Shown: piece by piece, positions 43,960 to 52,662 of the stretch
Layout of the letters: each line of letters starts with the position of its first letter
Position numbering within the stretch: position 1 is the stretch's first letter
NCBI GenBank assembly: GCA_029262065.1
Contig: JAJDAC010000002.1
Location: 62,001 to 126,000 of the forward strand
Length of the DNA stretch: 64,000 nt
Direction: 5' to 3'
From: Candidatus Krumholzibacteriota bacterium
GTDB taxonomy: Bacteria; Krumholzibacteriota; Krumholzibacteriia; JAJRXK01
Notes under the pieces: model-generated
Told to the model about the DNA's origin: nothing
What the model saw: the letters and a program-made list of their open reading frames with translations, nothing else
The model's database searches: none
Made by a program: the position numbers and the translations under genes

Positions 43960-46900
43960 CCTTGCCCGAGCTGGCTATCAAGCGGCACGTCACCATGCTG
44001 ATGATCATCCTGAGCCTGGTGGTCTTGGGCATCGTCGCCATAACCCGGCTTCCGTTGGCATTCATGCCCGAGTTCGAAGAGCCGCAACTGTTCGTGCGGG
44101 TGCCCTACGATAGGGCCTCTCCGGACCAGGTTGAACGCACCGTCATTCGCCCGCTCGAGGACACCCTGGGTTCGCTCAAGGGGCTGAACTCCATGCGGTC
44201 GTGGTGCAACGAGGAAGGCGGCAACGTCCGGCTTGAGTTTGACTGGTCCACTGACATGAACGTGGCCAAGGTGGAAATCTGGGAGAAGGTCGACCGCATC
44301 CGGCGCGATCTGCCCACCGACATTGGCGATATCACCGTGTCGAACAGCTGGAGCGGACGCGAGGCCGATGAGCCCATTCTCGAAGGGCGTCTCAGCTCCA
44401 AATTGGATCTGAGCGAAAGCTACGACCTTCTCGATCGCAAGATCGTTCGACCGCTCGAGCGCGTGCCGGGCGTGGCGCAAGTGCGCCTGGACGGCGTGAA
44501 CCCCAAAGAGGTGCGCGTCAACCTACGCCTGGCCGATCTGGAGCTGCACGGCATTGACATACGCGAGGTGTCACGCGTTCTGCAGTCGACCAACTTCGAC
44601 CAGTCACTGGGGAAATTCTCCGAGGGTGACTCGCGCTACGCATTGCGCACGGTGGCCACGTTCAAGACCGTGGAAGAGATTCGCAACCTGTCCCTACGCG
44701 CCGACGGTCTACGACTGAGCGACGTGGCCGATGTGCTGTACGAACAGCCCCCGCTCGAGTACGGACGCCATTTGGACGGCGACTTTGCCATTGGCATTAC
44801 CGTGTCCGCCGAGTCGGGCGCCAACTCGGTAGAGGTATGCCGTGAACTCGAAGCGCGTATCGCCGCACTCGACGACGACCCCGAACTGGACGGCGTGAAC
44901 TTCCTGGTGTGGTTCAACCAGGGCGCCGAAATCCAGGAGACCCTGCGCGACCTCATGTTCACGGGAATATTCGGCGCGATCCTGGCGTCCATCGTGCTGT
45001 TTCTTTTCCTTCGCCGCGTGGGAATCACGCTGGTGTCGGTGGCCTGTATCCCGTTTTCCATCATCGTCACCTGCGGCATCATCTGGGCCCAGGGCCGCAG
45101 CATGAACACACTCACGCTGCTGGGGCTCATCGTGGGCATCGGCATGCTGGTGGACAACGCCGTGGTGGTCATGGAGAACATCTTCCGCCACCGCGAGCAG
45201 GGCGAGGACCAGAAGACCGCCGCGCGCGTCGGCGCCAGCGAGGTGTCGACCGCGGTAATCGCGGCCACACTCACTTCGGTCATCGTGTTTCTGCCCATGA
45301 TCTTCAACAAGCCCAACGAGATGAACATCCTGCTCAAGGAATTGGGCATTACGGTGTGCATCACGTTGCTGGCTTCCCTGTTCATCAGCCAGACCCTCAT
45401 TCCGCTGGCGACTTCCTGGTTCGTGCGCAGCGAGCCGCGACCACGCGGCCGCTGGATGGAATGGTTGGAACTCAAGTACGTGGGCGTCCTGGCCTTCAAC
45501 CTGCGCCACCGCTGGCTCACACCCATCATCGGCCTGGGCGTGCTGGCGTCTACCGTGTTTCCTTACCAGCGTGTGGATCAGAACTTCGACACGAACGAGA
45601 CCGAACTCTTCGTGTCGGTGGGCTACCACTTCAGTGAAGAACTGAGCCTCGACAAGAAAGAGGCCGTGGTCTCGCACGTGGAGAGCTTGCTCGAACCTCA
45701 CCGCGAAGACCTCATGGCGCGTTCTATCTACAGTTGGTGGAGTGATCGGTTCAGCATTACCCGGATCTACCTGGCCGAAGGCGACGCGAACCCAGAGAAC
45801 ATTGCCCTGGTGCGCGAACGCATCAAGGGTTACCTACCAGAAATTGCCGGGCTACGACTCGAAGTCATGCAAAACCGACAGTTCTGGCGTCAGGACCGCG
45901 GCAAGCGCGTCGCGTTCCAATTGGTAGGCGAGGATTCGCAGACCCTGGCCGAACTGGCTGAAGACGTCAAAGTCCAGCTCGAGACCATTCCCGGCATGCG
46001 CGACCCGTTCTCGAGCAACCAGGAGGGGCAACAGGAGCTGCACGTGGCCTTCGACCGCGACCTTGCTTCGCGCTACGACGTGTCGCCGCAGCAGCTGGCC
46101 GAAATCGTGGGCCTTACCTACCGAGGGCGTCGACTCCCGCGCTACCGGGACGGCGACGGTGAACGCGAGATGCGCCTGACGTTGGACGAACAGGAAATCG
46201 AGAGCCTGGCCCAGCTTTCGAACCTTCCGGTGTGGACCGAATCGGGCGAGAGGATTCCGCTGGCGTCACTGGCCAACTTCCAGAAAATACCCGGCGCCGA
46301 GCGCATCGAGCGGGATGAACGGCTCACCAGTGTATGGGTCGGCGCCGAATACGACGAAGGAACGCGCGAAGAGTACATGCCCTTGGTCAGTGCGTTCATG
46401 GCCGACTTCGACCTGCCGTACGGCTACTCGTGGACGTTCGGTCGTTGGCAGGACCGTCAGCAGGAGAAATCGCAGGAGTTCATGACCAGCCTGGCGTTGG
46501 CGCTCATGCTGATCTTCGCGCTGATGGCCGGTCTGTTCGAGTCGGTGCGGCAAGCCATTGGACTGATGGTCGCACTACCGTTCGCATTGGCCGGCGCCAT
46601 GTGGACGCTCTACGCCACCGGCACCGACTTCGATCAACCGGCGGCGGTCGGCTTGTTGTTGCTGATTGGTATCGTCGTCAACAACGGCATCGTCATGATC
46701 GAACACGTGAACGGTTACCGGCGCGGCGGCATGGACCGCACCGAAGCGTTGCTGCGCGGGGGACGCGAACGCCTGCGCCCCATTCTCATGACCGCCATGA
46801 CCACGCTCATTGGGCTGATCCCCATCGTGGTGCAGAAGCCATCGCTCGGAAACGTGTACTACTACTCCATGGCGCTGGTCATCATGGGCGGCCTGGCGGT

Positions 46901-47039
46901 ATCCACGTTTCTCACGTCGATTCTGCTACCGACGACGGTCACCCTGGTTGAGGACTTCTTCGGCCTGGCCCGCCACCTGAAGTGGCGCCGTAAATCCGCC
47001 AGAACTGGCTCCCTCGCCAGCCCTGGCGAGGTAAGGTAG
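43956..47039 (+). CDS. RND efflux permease, second subunit
   Basis: 1027 residues, also a complete RND permease. L-P-E-L-A-I-K-R-H-V-T-M opens the first helix; the TM4 region is G-I-G-M-L-V-D400-N-A-V-V-V. It is clearly diverged from the preceding permease, so the pair may form a hetero-trimer as in MdtBC. Alternatively they are two pumps sharing one adaptor. The extreme 3' end contains a 9-bp perfect inverted repeat (47012-47031) with a 2-nt loop. Confidence 0.93.
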   Translation: MTLPELAIKRHVTMLMIILSLVVLGIVAITRLPLAFMPEFEEPQLFVRVPYDRASPDQVERTVIRPLEDTLGSLKGLNSMRSWCNEEGGNVRLEFDWSTDMNVAKVEIWEKVDRIRRDLPTDIGDITVSNSWSGREADEPILEGRLSSKLDLSESYDLLDRKIVRPLERVPGVAQVRLDGVNPKEVRVNLRLADLELHGIDIREVSRVLQSTNFDQSLGKFSEGDSRYALRTVATFKTVEEIRNLSLRADGLRLSDVADVLYEQPPLEYGRHLDGDFAIGITVSAESGANSVEVCRELEARIAALDDDPELDGVNFLVWFNQGAEIQETLRDLMFTGIFGAILASIVLFLFLRRVGITLVSVACIPFSIIVTCGIIWAQGRSMNTLTLLGLIVGIGMLVDNAVVVMENIFRHREQGEDQKTAARVGASEVSTAVIAATLTSVIVFLPMIFNKPNEMNILLKELGITVCITLLASLFISQTLIPLATSWFVRSEPRPRGRWMEWLELKYVGVLAFNLRHRWLTPIIGLGVLASTVFPYQRVDQNFDTNETELFVSVGYHFSEELSLDKKEAVVSHVESLLEPHREDLMARSIYSWWSDRFSITRIYLAEGDANPENIALVRERIKGYLPEIAGLRLEVMQNRQFWRQDRGKRVAFQLVGEDSQTLAELAEDVKVQLETIPGMRDPFSSNQEGQQELHVAFDRDLASRYDVSPQQLAEIVGLTYRGRRLPRYRDGDGEREMRLTLDEQEIESLAQLSNLPVWTESGERIPLASLANFQKIPGAERIERDERLTSVWVGAEYDEGTREEYMPLVSAFMADFDLPYGYSWTFGRWQDRQQEKSQEFMTSLALALMLIFALMAGLFESVRQAIGLMVALPFALAGAMWTLYATGTDFDQPAAVGLLLLIGIVVNNGIVMIEHVNGYRRGGMDRTEALLRGGRERLRPILMTAMTTLIGLIPIVVQKPSLGNVYYYSMALVIMGGLAVSTFLTSILLPTTVTLVEDFFGLARHLKWRRKSARTGSLASPGEVR

Positions 47040-47359
47040 AGCCTAAGTCACGCAATTACAACATATTGCCTTGGCCGGTGTCATGGCCCGGTTCTGGCAA
47101 TAGCGATCCAGTGAGTGCAGCAGGAGCGTCCTACCGGTCTTGGACCTCGCACACGCTGCCGCACTTGCCTCGCCTGGCCCCCCTAGAGCGTTCCCACCTT
47201 GGGGCCAGCACCAACCTACCAACAAGCGAGACTCCCGGAGCCCTATGGGCTCCGGGGCGCTCTCGATTCGCCTTGCGAACTCGCGACAACTTCGCCCTCG
47301 CGGCTCCGTGTAACCTTTGCCGCGCTCATGCGGTCCAAGGGAAAAGCCAACGAATCGGC
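47040..47359. other. 320-nt intergenic region
   Basis: No gene supported. It holds the hairpin at 47234-47256 and otherwise nothing recognised. The open frame running through it in the sigma-factor frame has no protein-like character. Confidence 0.5.
47234..47256 (+). terminator. Hairpin downstream of the RND operon
   Basis: CCCGGAGCCC-TAT-GGGCTCCGGG, a perfect 10-bp stem, followed by GGCGCTCTC. The T-run is poor. It lies about 195 nt after the second permease and 104 nt before the sigma gene, so it could equally be in the leader of the latter. Confidence 0.5.
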
Positions 47360-47905
47360 GTGGATGTGACCGAAGTATCGGACAAGGAAATCCTACGGCG
47401 GGTAGCCGCGGGCGATGTAGAGCACCTGGAACCGCTCTACCGCCGCTGGAGTCCGCGCGTCCGGGCCCAATGCTACGGCATGGTGGGAAACACGCAGGAG
47501 GCTTCGGACCTTTGCCAAGAGGTGTTCTTGCGAGTCATACGGTACGCAAAGAGCTTCCGCGGCGACGCAAAGTTCGGCACCTGGCTCTACGCCATGACGC
47601 GCCGCGTTTGCCTGGACCACCTTGAAGCGCGGAGTCGCACGCGAGCCGCATTGACCGAGCTGAGCCAGGAGCTTCCAAGCGCCGACGACGCGAGTCCCAC
47701 CGTCGACCTCCTGCGTCGTGCGTTCGAGCGACTACCCGCCGACCAACGCGAGATCCTGGTATTGCACCGCTTCCACGGATGGAAGTTTCGCGAGATCGCC
47801 GAGAACACCGGATCGACGGAGGGCGCAATCAAGGTCCGGGCCCATCGAGCGCTGCGCGCGCTTCGCACAGAATATTTCCGCCTGGAGAACGAGAACAATG
47901 GATGA
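47360..47905 (+). CDS. ECF RNA polymerase sigma factor
   Basis: 181 residues. Region 2: L-Y-R-R-W-S-P-R-V-R-A-Q-C-Y, then E-A-S-D-L-C-Q-E-V-F-L-R-V, then F-G-T-W-L-Y-A-M-T-R-R-V-C-L-D-H. Region 4: L-P-A-D-Q-R-E-I-L-V-L-H-R-F-H-G-W-K-F-R-E-I-A-E and G-A-I-K-V-R-A-H-R-A-L-R. These are textbook RpoE-type features, with no C-terminal extension. The start is uncertain: GTG 47360 or GTG 47366, neither with a strong ribosome site. The stop overlaps the anti-sigma gene by 8 nt, so production is coupled. Confidence 0.88.
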   Translation: MDVTEVSDKEILRRVAAGDVEHLEPLYRRWSPRVRAQCYGMVGNTQEASDLCQEVFLRVIRYAKSFRGDAKFGTWLYAMTRRVCLDHLEARSRTRAALTELSQELPSADDASPTVDLLRRAFERLPADQREILVLHRFHGWKFREIAENTGSTEGAIKVRAHRALRALRTEYFRLENENNG

Positions 47906-48590
47906 ACGCGAACGCGAAGACCTGCTGTACGACGCAGTTTTCGATGAGTTGGATGAAGATGGTCACGCTCGCCTGGAAGCAACTCTGCGTGAAGACCCCC
48001 AACTGAGATCCGAACTGTCGGAATTGCGAGAGTTGTGGAACCGATTCGGCGACGTGATCGCCGATGATGGGTCGCAACCGCGGCCTGGCCAGGCACCCCG
48101 GCGGCGCTCGCTCTTCGCGGCGGTCACACCGGCCATTGCCGCCGCCGTCGTGTTCTTCGTCCTGGGCCATTGGTGGGCCGGTCGCTCCGCCGAGATGCCA
48201 ATCGAGCCGACATCACGTTTCGCGGTTCTGCTCTACGCCGGCGGCGGTGGCGGCAGCGGGCGACCCGCCGACGAAGGGTTCGTTCGCCGGGTCGTGCAGG
48301 AACACAAGGACTGGGCCGGCGAGCTGCGCAGCCAGGGTTCACACGTTCTTTCCGAGAAGCTCTCGACCGAACCGGGGGTGGATCTGGTCGTCACCAACGG
48401 GTCCATCGAGCAAAGAACGGAGACGGCCGACATTGACGGCAGGCGCCTGGGTGGAGTGTTCGTGATCCAAGCCGAAGATCTGGACCAAGCCACCCGGATC
48501 GCAAGAGGTTGCCCTCTACTGAACTACGGGGGCGTAGTACGGGTTCGGCCGATCGAGCCGGCACCCACTCCAGAAAGGGAAACTTCATGA
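47898..48590 (+). CDS. Anti-sigma factor fused through a membrane helix to a YCII/DGPF-like domain
   Basis: 230 residues. Residues 1-60 are acidic helices (D-E-R-E-R-E-D-L-L-Y-D-A-V-F-D-E-L) resembling the cytoplasmic sigma-binding part of anti-sigma factors, without a zinc HxxxCxxC motif. A membrane helix follows at about 72-90 (V-T-P-A-I-A-A-A-V-V-F-F-V-L-G). The outer part, ~103-222, resembles a YCII/DGPF domain: R-F-A-V-L-L-Y-A-G-G-G, then T-A-D-I-D-G-R-R-L-G-G-V-F-V-I-Q-A-E-D-L-D-Q-A, ending V-R-V-R-P-I. The ATG overlaps the sigma stop by 8 nt; the stop overlaps the VOC start (ATGA). The YCII call is by pattern only. Confidence 0.75.
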   Translation: MDEREREDLLYDAVFDELDEDGHARLEATLREDPQLRSELSELRELWNRFGDVIADDGSQPRPGQAPRRRSLFAAVTPAIAAAVVFFVLGHWWAGRSAEMPIEPTSRFAVLLYAGGGGGSGRPADEGFVRRVVQEHKDWAGELRSQGSHVLSEKLSTEPGVDLVVTNGSIEQRTETADIDGRRLGGVFVIQAEDLDQATRIARGCPLLNYGGVVRVRPIEPAPTPERETS

Positions 48591-49033
48591 TTCGTATGAC
48601 GGTCCTGGTGCTTCTTTCCTTCGCAACGATTTCGTGGGCCGACGACACGCGTCCGGGTTCCGATTTCCAACCGGCAGTTCTCGTTCAATTTGCCGTAGCC
48701 GATCTGGACCGTTCCATCGAGTTCTATCGCGATGTACTGGGACTGGAGTTCGAACTGCGAATCGACGAGCTGCAATGGGCCCGCTTCAAGACCGCCATCG
48801 ACGGCTTGACCCTGGGGCTCGGCGTCCAGGACGAGGTAACCGGAAGCGGCACGACCTCGTTGAACCTGGGCGTCGCGAACGTACCGACTGCACGAGCCCG
48901 ACTGGAGGAAGCCGGAGTCGAGTTCCTGGGGCCAACCCAGACCATTCCCGGCGTGGTCCAACTTGCCGACTTCCTCGACCCCGACGGAAACAAGATTCGG
49001 CTGGCTGGCCATCCAGATTCAACAGGCCCGTAG
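48587..49033 (+). CDS. Exported VOC-superfamily (glyoxalase-fold) protein
   Basis: 148 residues. A short signal peptide (M-I-R-M-T-V-L-V-L-L-S-F-A-T-I-S-W-A) precedes one VOC module: V-Q-F-A-V-A-D-L-D-R-S-I-E-F-Y-R-D-V-L-G-L and L-A-D-F-L-D-P-D-G-N-K-I-R-L. These two segments are the classic bleomycin-resistance/glyoxalase pattern. Most VOC proteins are cytoplasmic, so export is unusual. It is coupled by ATGA to the anti-sigma-YCII gene, implying a shared envelope-located task. Confidence 0.85.
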   Translation: MIRMTVLVLLSFATISWADDTRPGSDFQPAVLVQFAVADLDRSIEFYRDVLGLEFELRIDELQWARFKTAIDGLTLGLGVQDEVTGSGTTSLNLGVANVPTARARLEEAGVEFLGPTQTIPGVVQLADFLDPDGNKIRLAGHPDSTGP

Positions 49034-49152
49034 CGACAACTCCCGAGTCCGACTCCGCTGCTCGGTGCCATCGCCTGGACACCTAGGACGACGCTGTTCT
49101 ACAATGCGACTGCATACAAGAGTCTTCGGACGGTCCCAGGCTGTGTTTTCCC

Positions 49153-49170
49153 TGACATGCCCCCGTGTCA
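49153..49170. promoter_or_regulatory. TGACA-N8-TGTCA dyad upstream of the large exported gene
   Basis: The inverted repeat TGACA(TGCCCCCG)TGTCA lies about 98 nt before the start codon. It may be a regulator site; no consensus promoter was recognised near it. Confidence 0.3.
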
Positions 49171-49236
49171 TACGCCCCGATCCGAGCCAGCGGCACGAAC
49201 AATCTGACTGTCCTCGATCATCGCAACTCTCGTGCG

Positions 49237-49254
49237 CCATCATGCCCATGATGG
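49237..49254. promoter_or_regulatory. Palindrome abutting the ribosome site of the large exported gene
   Basis: CCATCATG-CC-CATGATGG overlaps the start of the GGAAGGGG ribosome-binding site (49253-49260). An RNA hairpin here could mask translation initiation. Confidence 0.4.
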
Positions 49255-49267
49255 AAGGGGACATGAC

Positions 49268-52200
49268 ATGCAGAAGTCACAGCATCGTGCTGGGATCCTA
49301 CTGATCCTGGCTGCGGGTATCGCAACCTCTACGGATGCAGGAATCGCCCTGGACACAGACCTGGATCCTAAGAACATGGCAAACGCGGACGCGTCGCAAG
49401 CGCTGACGAGCACAGGCGCTGGCGCGCACTTCAAGGCCGCAGCGGGCGCCGATACGTTCTGCCTGTACGGAGGACCGGGCAGCCTCGAGGGAAAGTTTCA
49501 GGACATCAACGGGATCGTTCCCGATGCCCAGGGTTGGTTCGGTGTCGATCTCACCGATCGACCGAATCTGTGGCAGCTCAGCACTTTCTGCGCTTCCAAC
49601 CTGAACGACGGGGGGCCCGGCAACACGGCAGTCTGGGCCGGCCAGTCCGCCTTGCAGGAACCAGGCTGGGCTACGCCCCCGGGTTACGGCAACAGTTGGA
49701 ACGAGTTCATCGAGTGGCGAGCGACCGTAAGCAACCCTTCCGTGGCCCAAACGGTACGCTTGGATTTCGACTTCAACCACGATACAGAACCCACATACGA
49801 CTTCTTCAACGTGGAGTACGACTCCAGCCAGACCACGATCAACGTGTATCAGATCGATGGGACGAACCACGCTGCCGGCTTGTTCCCGGTTGCTCCGGGC
49901 GTGCAATTTGACACCACCCTCCCCCCAGCCCCGGGCCTTGTTCACCAGATCGTATTCAGCGGCAACGACTATTCGGGACCAGGCAACGACGAGATCGTAA
50001 TCCGGCTCCTCGTCACGTCTGATGGCGGCTGGTCCGACGAAGACGGCATGTGGCCCACATTGTGTGGCGCCGTTCAGGCCGACAACATCAACGTGAACTA
50101 CAACGACGGGAGCAGCGCAGCTTCAACGTTCGACGACTTCGAATCCGGCTTTGGCAACTGGACCCCCAAGAAGGCGCCGTTCGTGGGCGACTTTTCCGCA
50201 GTGTACGCTCGTATCACCGACACCGATCCATGCCGCGAAAACAAGACGCCGGTCATCGGCTTCCTGGATACCGGACAGTGTCCCAAGAATCCTGACAACA
50301 ACTTCGGCAATCCACCATGCGATGTGGCGACGGTCGGCGGGACCACATCACCGAATGTGAACTACGGAGTACCTGGTTCGTTCGTCGTCAACTACAACGG
50401 TGGTCTCACCAACAACGTTCTCAGTCTCAGAAACCAGTTCTGGAGCCCAGAAATAGACTGGGACCTGCCTGGCACTGAAGACGATGGCATCGATGTCAGT
50501 GGAGCATTCATTCGCTTCAGCGTGTGGCGCGATCTGCCGCTCCGCAACGGAATGTTCTATCAGTGGCATGTACGCTCACAGGAACAAGGCACAGGCATCT
50601 GGACTTCCATGGTAGATCGGAACTTCGTCTACTTCGGTGGCGATACTGGCGAATGGCTGAACTCTCAGATCGATGTTTCCGACCTCCTGACCGTTCGCCC
50701 AGCAAAGGTGCAAATTGCGCTCACCGTCTTCGACAGTTCGGGCTTTCCGTTCGAGGTCCAGGACTCGACTCCGTCACCAGTGTACGACAACGCAAGCTTC
50801 TCCAAATTCCGCATAGGTGGCCCGGCCCTGGCCACCAGACAGATCGATCTATTCAACGACAGCTTCCCGCAATCCGGCGAAACCGACTTCCACACGTTGG
50901 CTGGGCGTCAGAATGCCGCCATCCGGGTCGACATGGCGCGTGATACCAGCACCGGTACCATCAACAGCCCCGGCGACTCGCTCATCTGCGATGTCGTCGC
51001 GGTGATCCCGGGTTCTTCGATCGTGCAAACCGGCATGAACGTGATCATCGACAAGAATCCCAAGTTCGACGACGTACGTGACGCCATAGCCGGCGCTACG
51101 ACCGTTGTGGGTGGTGCCACAAATGGCTGGGATCAATGCCAGTTCACCGTGCTCGGACAACCGTCGACCGCCGCGGGCCAGGTGGTCGAGAATCGATTCT
51201 TCTACGACATCCCCGATGGCGGCAAAAGCCAGATTCCTGTCCCGTCCGGGTCACGAACGTTCTTCCCCGGCGACGTGATGCGGTATTACCTATGGGCCAC
51301 CGATGATGGAGGACGTTCGACGACGCTGCCATCCAGTACCGTGGGTTTTGCCACCGGATCGGTCAGTAACAGTTCGTACAACCGAACGTTCGTCGTTCGC
51401 GGTCTGCCCAGCGTGGTGGACGACGGCGCCGGCGGTTGGACGCGGCCCTGGATCTTGTTCGTGAATGATTTCGGAAGGCGTGGCGGCGAAGACGAGTATC
51501 TCTGGGCATTCAGCCAGAACCATTGGCAGGAAGGCGTCGCCTATGACTCATACACGGTGCAGGGACCCAGCTCGAGTGTCTCGAACGGTATCGGATCGTC
51601 CGGGGCGCACGGAGCGACGGCCGATCAGCTGGCCGACTATGAAGTCATCATCTATGTCTCCGGCGATCTGACGAGTACCATCATGTCGGATGGGTCCAAC
51701 GATCAGGTCAACGACAAGGGCGATGACCTTGGTACGATCTCCGGTTGGTTCAACGGCACGGGCGACAAGGCTTTTGCCATCTTCGGCGACAACGCAGCCA
51801 GCGCCATGGAAATGGACAGTCCGGGCCCCGGCACCACGTTCGTCCAGACGATACTGGGGGTCGATGTCATTGACGCTGACGTGCGCGACGAAATCGGTGG
51901 CCAGCTCGCGCCTCTGGTCGCCTCGGCGGCACCGTGCTTCGACGCGGACTATGCCGTGTTCGGTGGCTGCCTGGGCCTGAATACCTTCGACAGCATCGAG
52001 GCCTTGCCGGGTGCAGTCAACGGACACTCGTTTCTCGATCCCAGTGGCACGCCCTACGGGACGCCCGGCCGAGCAGGGTCGGTGTATTGGGACCGCATGG
52101 TTGGGCCGGACCGCAAGCAGTCCCTGACGTTTCCGTACGGGTTGGTGTACGTTCGGAACCGTATCGAAGCCCCCCCATTTCCCGGCGTGCTGTCGGCCCG

Positions 52201-52567
52201 GTCAGCGCTTCTGCGCGAAATCATCGTTGATTGCTTCGACCATCCCACATCGACCGTCGGCCCGATAACAGACGCGGGAAGCACACCGAAACACTTCGCG
52301 CGAGCAGAGATCCATCCCAACCCATTCAACCCGAGCACGACGTTCAGACTCACGTTGGGCGTACGCGACGAAGCCACCGTACGGCTGTACAACCTCCGCG
52401 GCGAACTCGTGAAAACACTGCATGCCGGCGGAATGGACGCGGGAACGCACGAACTTGCGTGGAACGGAACTGACGATCGAGGGGCCGCGGTGGCCAGTGG
52501 TGTGTACGTGATGAAGGCCGTGACCAACGGATTCGAGGTCACGAAGAAAGCAGTCCTTCTAAAGTAG
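49268..52567 (+). CDS. Large exported protein with FlgD-Ig-like C-terminal domain
   Basis: 1099 residues. The signal peptide H-R-A-G-I-L-L-I-L-A-A-G-I-A is followed by a long beta-rich body with many Asn/Asp/Gly/Thr. Segments such as I-E-W-R-A-T-V-S-N-P and W-S-P-E-I-D-W-D-L suggest jelly-roll or MAM-like modules, though none is certain. The last ~85 residues (I-H-P-N-P-F-N-P-S-T-T-F ... V-T-K-K-A-V-L-L-K) match the FlgD-Ig-like sorting domain found on three other proteins here. ATG 49268 is set by GGAAGGGG 7 nt upstream; the frame is open further upstream. It is probably a surface or secreted protein of unknown role. Confidence 0.8.
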   Translation: MQKSQHRAGILLILAAGIATSTDAGIALDTDLDPKNMANADASQALTSTGAGAHFKAAAGADTFCLYGGPGSLEGKFQDINGIVPDAQGWFGVDLTDRPNLWQLSTFCASNLNDGGPGNTAVWAGQSALQEPGWATPPGYGNSWNEFIEWRATVSNPSVAQTVRLDFDFNHDTEPTYDFFNVEYDSSQTTINVYQIDGTNHAAGLFPVAPGVQFDTTLPPAPGLVHQIVFSGNDYSGPGNDEIVIRLLVTSDGGWSDEDGMWPTLCGAVQADNINVNYNDGSSAASTFDDFESGFGNWTPKKAPFVGDFSAVYARITDTDPCRENKTPVIGFLDTGQCPKNPDNNFGNPPCDVATVGGTTSPNVNYGVPGSFVVNYNGGLTNNVLSLRNQFWSPEIDWDLPGTEDDGIDVSGAFIRFSVWRDLPLRNGMFYQWHVRSQEQGTGIWTSMVDRNFVYFGGDTGEWLNSQIDVSDLLTVRPAKVQIALTVFDSSGFPFEVQDSTPSPVYDNASFSKFRIGGPALATRQIDLFNDSFPQSGETDFHTLAGRQNAAIRVDMARDTSTGTINSPGDSLICDVVAVIPGSSIVQTGMNVIIDKNPKFDDVRDAIAGATTVVGGATNGWDQCQFTVLGQPSTAAGQVVENRFFYDIPDGGKSQIPVPSGSRTFFPGDVMRYYLWATDDGGRSTTLPSSTVGFATGSVSNSSYNRTFVVRGLPSVVDDGAGGWTRPWILFVNDFGRRGGEDEYLWAFSQNHWQEGVAYDSYTVQGPSSSVSNGIGSSGAHGATADQLADYEVIIYVSGDLTSTIMSDGSNDQVNDKGDDLGTISGWFNGTGDKAFAIFGDNAASAMEMDSPGPGTTFVQTILGVDVIDADVRDEIGGQLAPLVASAAPCFDADYAVFGGCLGLNTFDSIEALPGAVNGHSFLDPSGTPYGTPGRAGSVYWDRMVGPDRKQSLTFPYGLVYVRNRIEAPPFPGVLSARSALLREIIVDCFDHPTSTVGPITDAGSTPKHFARAEIHPNPFNPSTTFRLTLGVRDEATVRLYNLRGELVKTLHAGGMDAGTHELAWNGTDDRGAAVASGVYVMKAVTNGFEVTKKAVLLK

Positions 52568-52600
52568 CCGAGCCCGCGCCGGCAACGAGGATGCGACACA

Positions 52601-52634
52601 AAAATGCCGGGGCGGCATCCGTTCCGCCCCGGCA
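52601..52634 (-). terminator. Rho-independent terminator of the minus-strand P-loop protein gene
   Basis: TGCCGGGGCGG and CCGCCCCGGCA (11-bp perfect stem, 8-nt loop). Read on the minus strand it is followed by TTTT, starting 28 nt past the stop of the gene at 52663. It also lies after the plus-strand gene ending at 52567, so it may serve both. Confidence 0.85.
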
Positions 52635-52662
52635 ACCAAACCCTCACGCACCAACATTCAGA

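Noticed and set aside
47066-47359. Extension of the ECF sigma factor to 47066
   Set aside because: The added ~98 residues are Pro/Ser/Leu-rich without protein-like pattern, include the hairpin at 47234, and sigma region 2 begins only after 47380.
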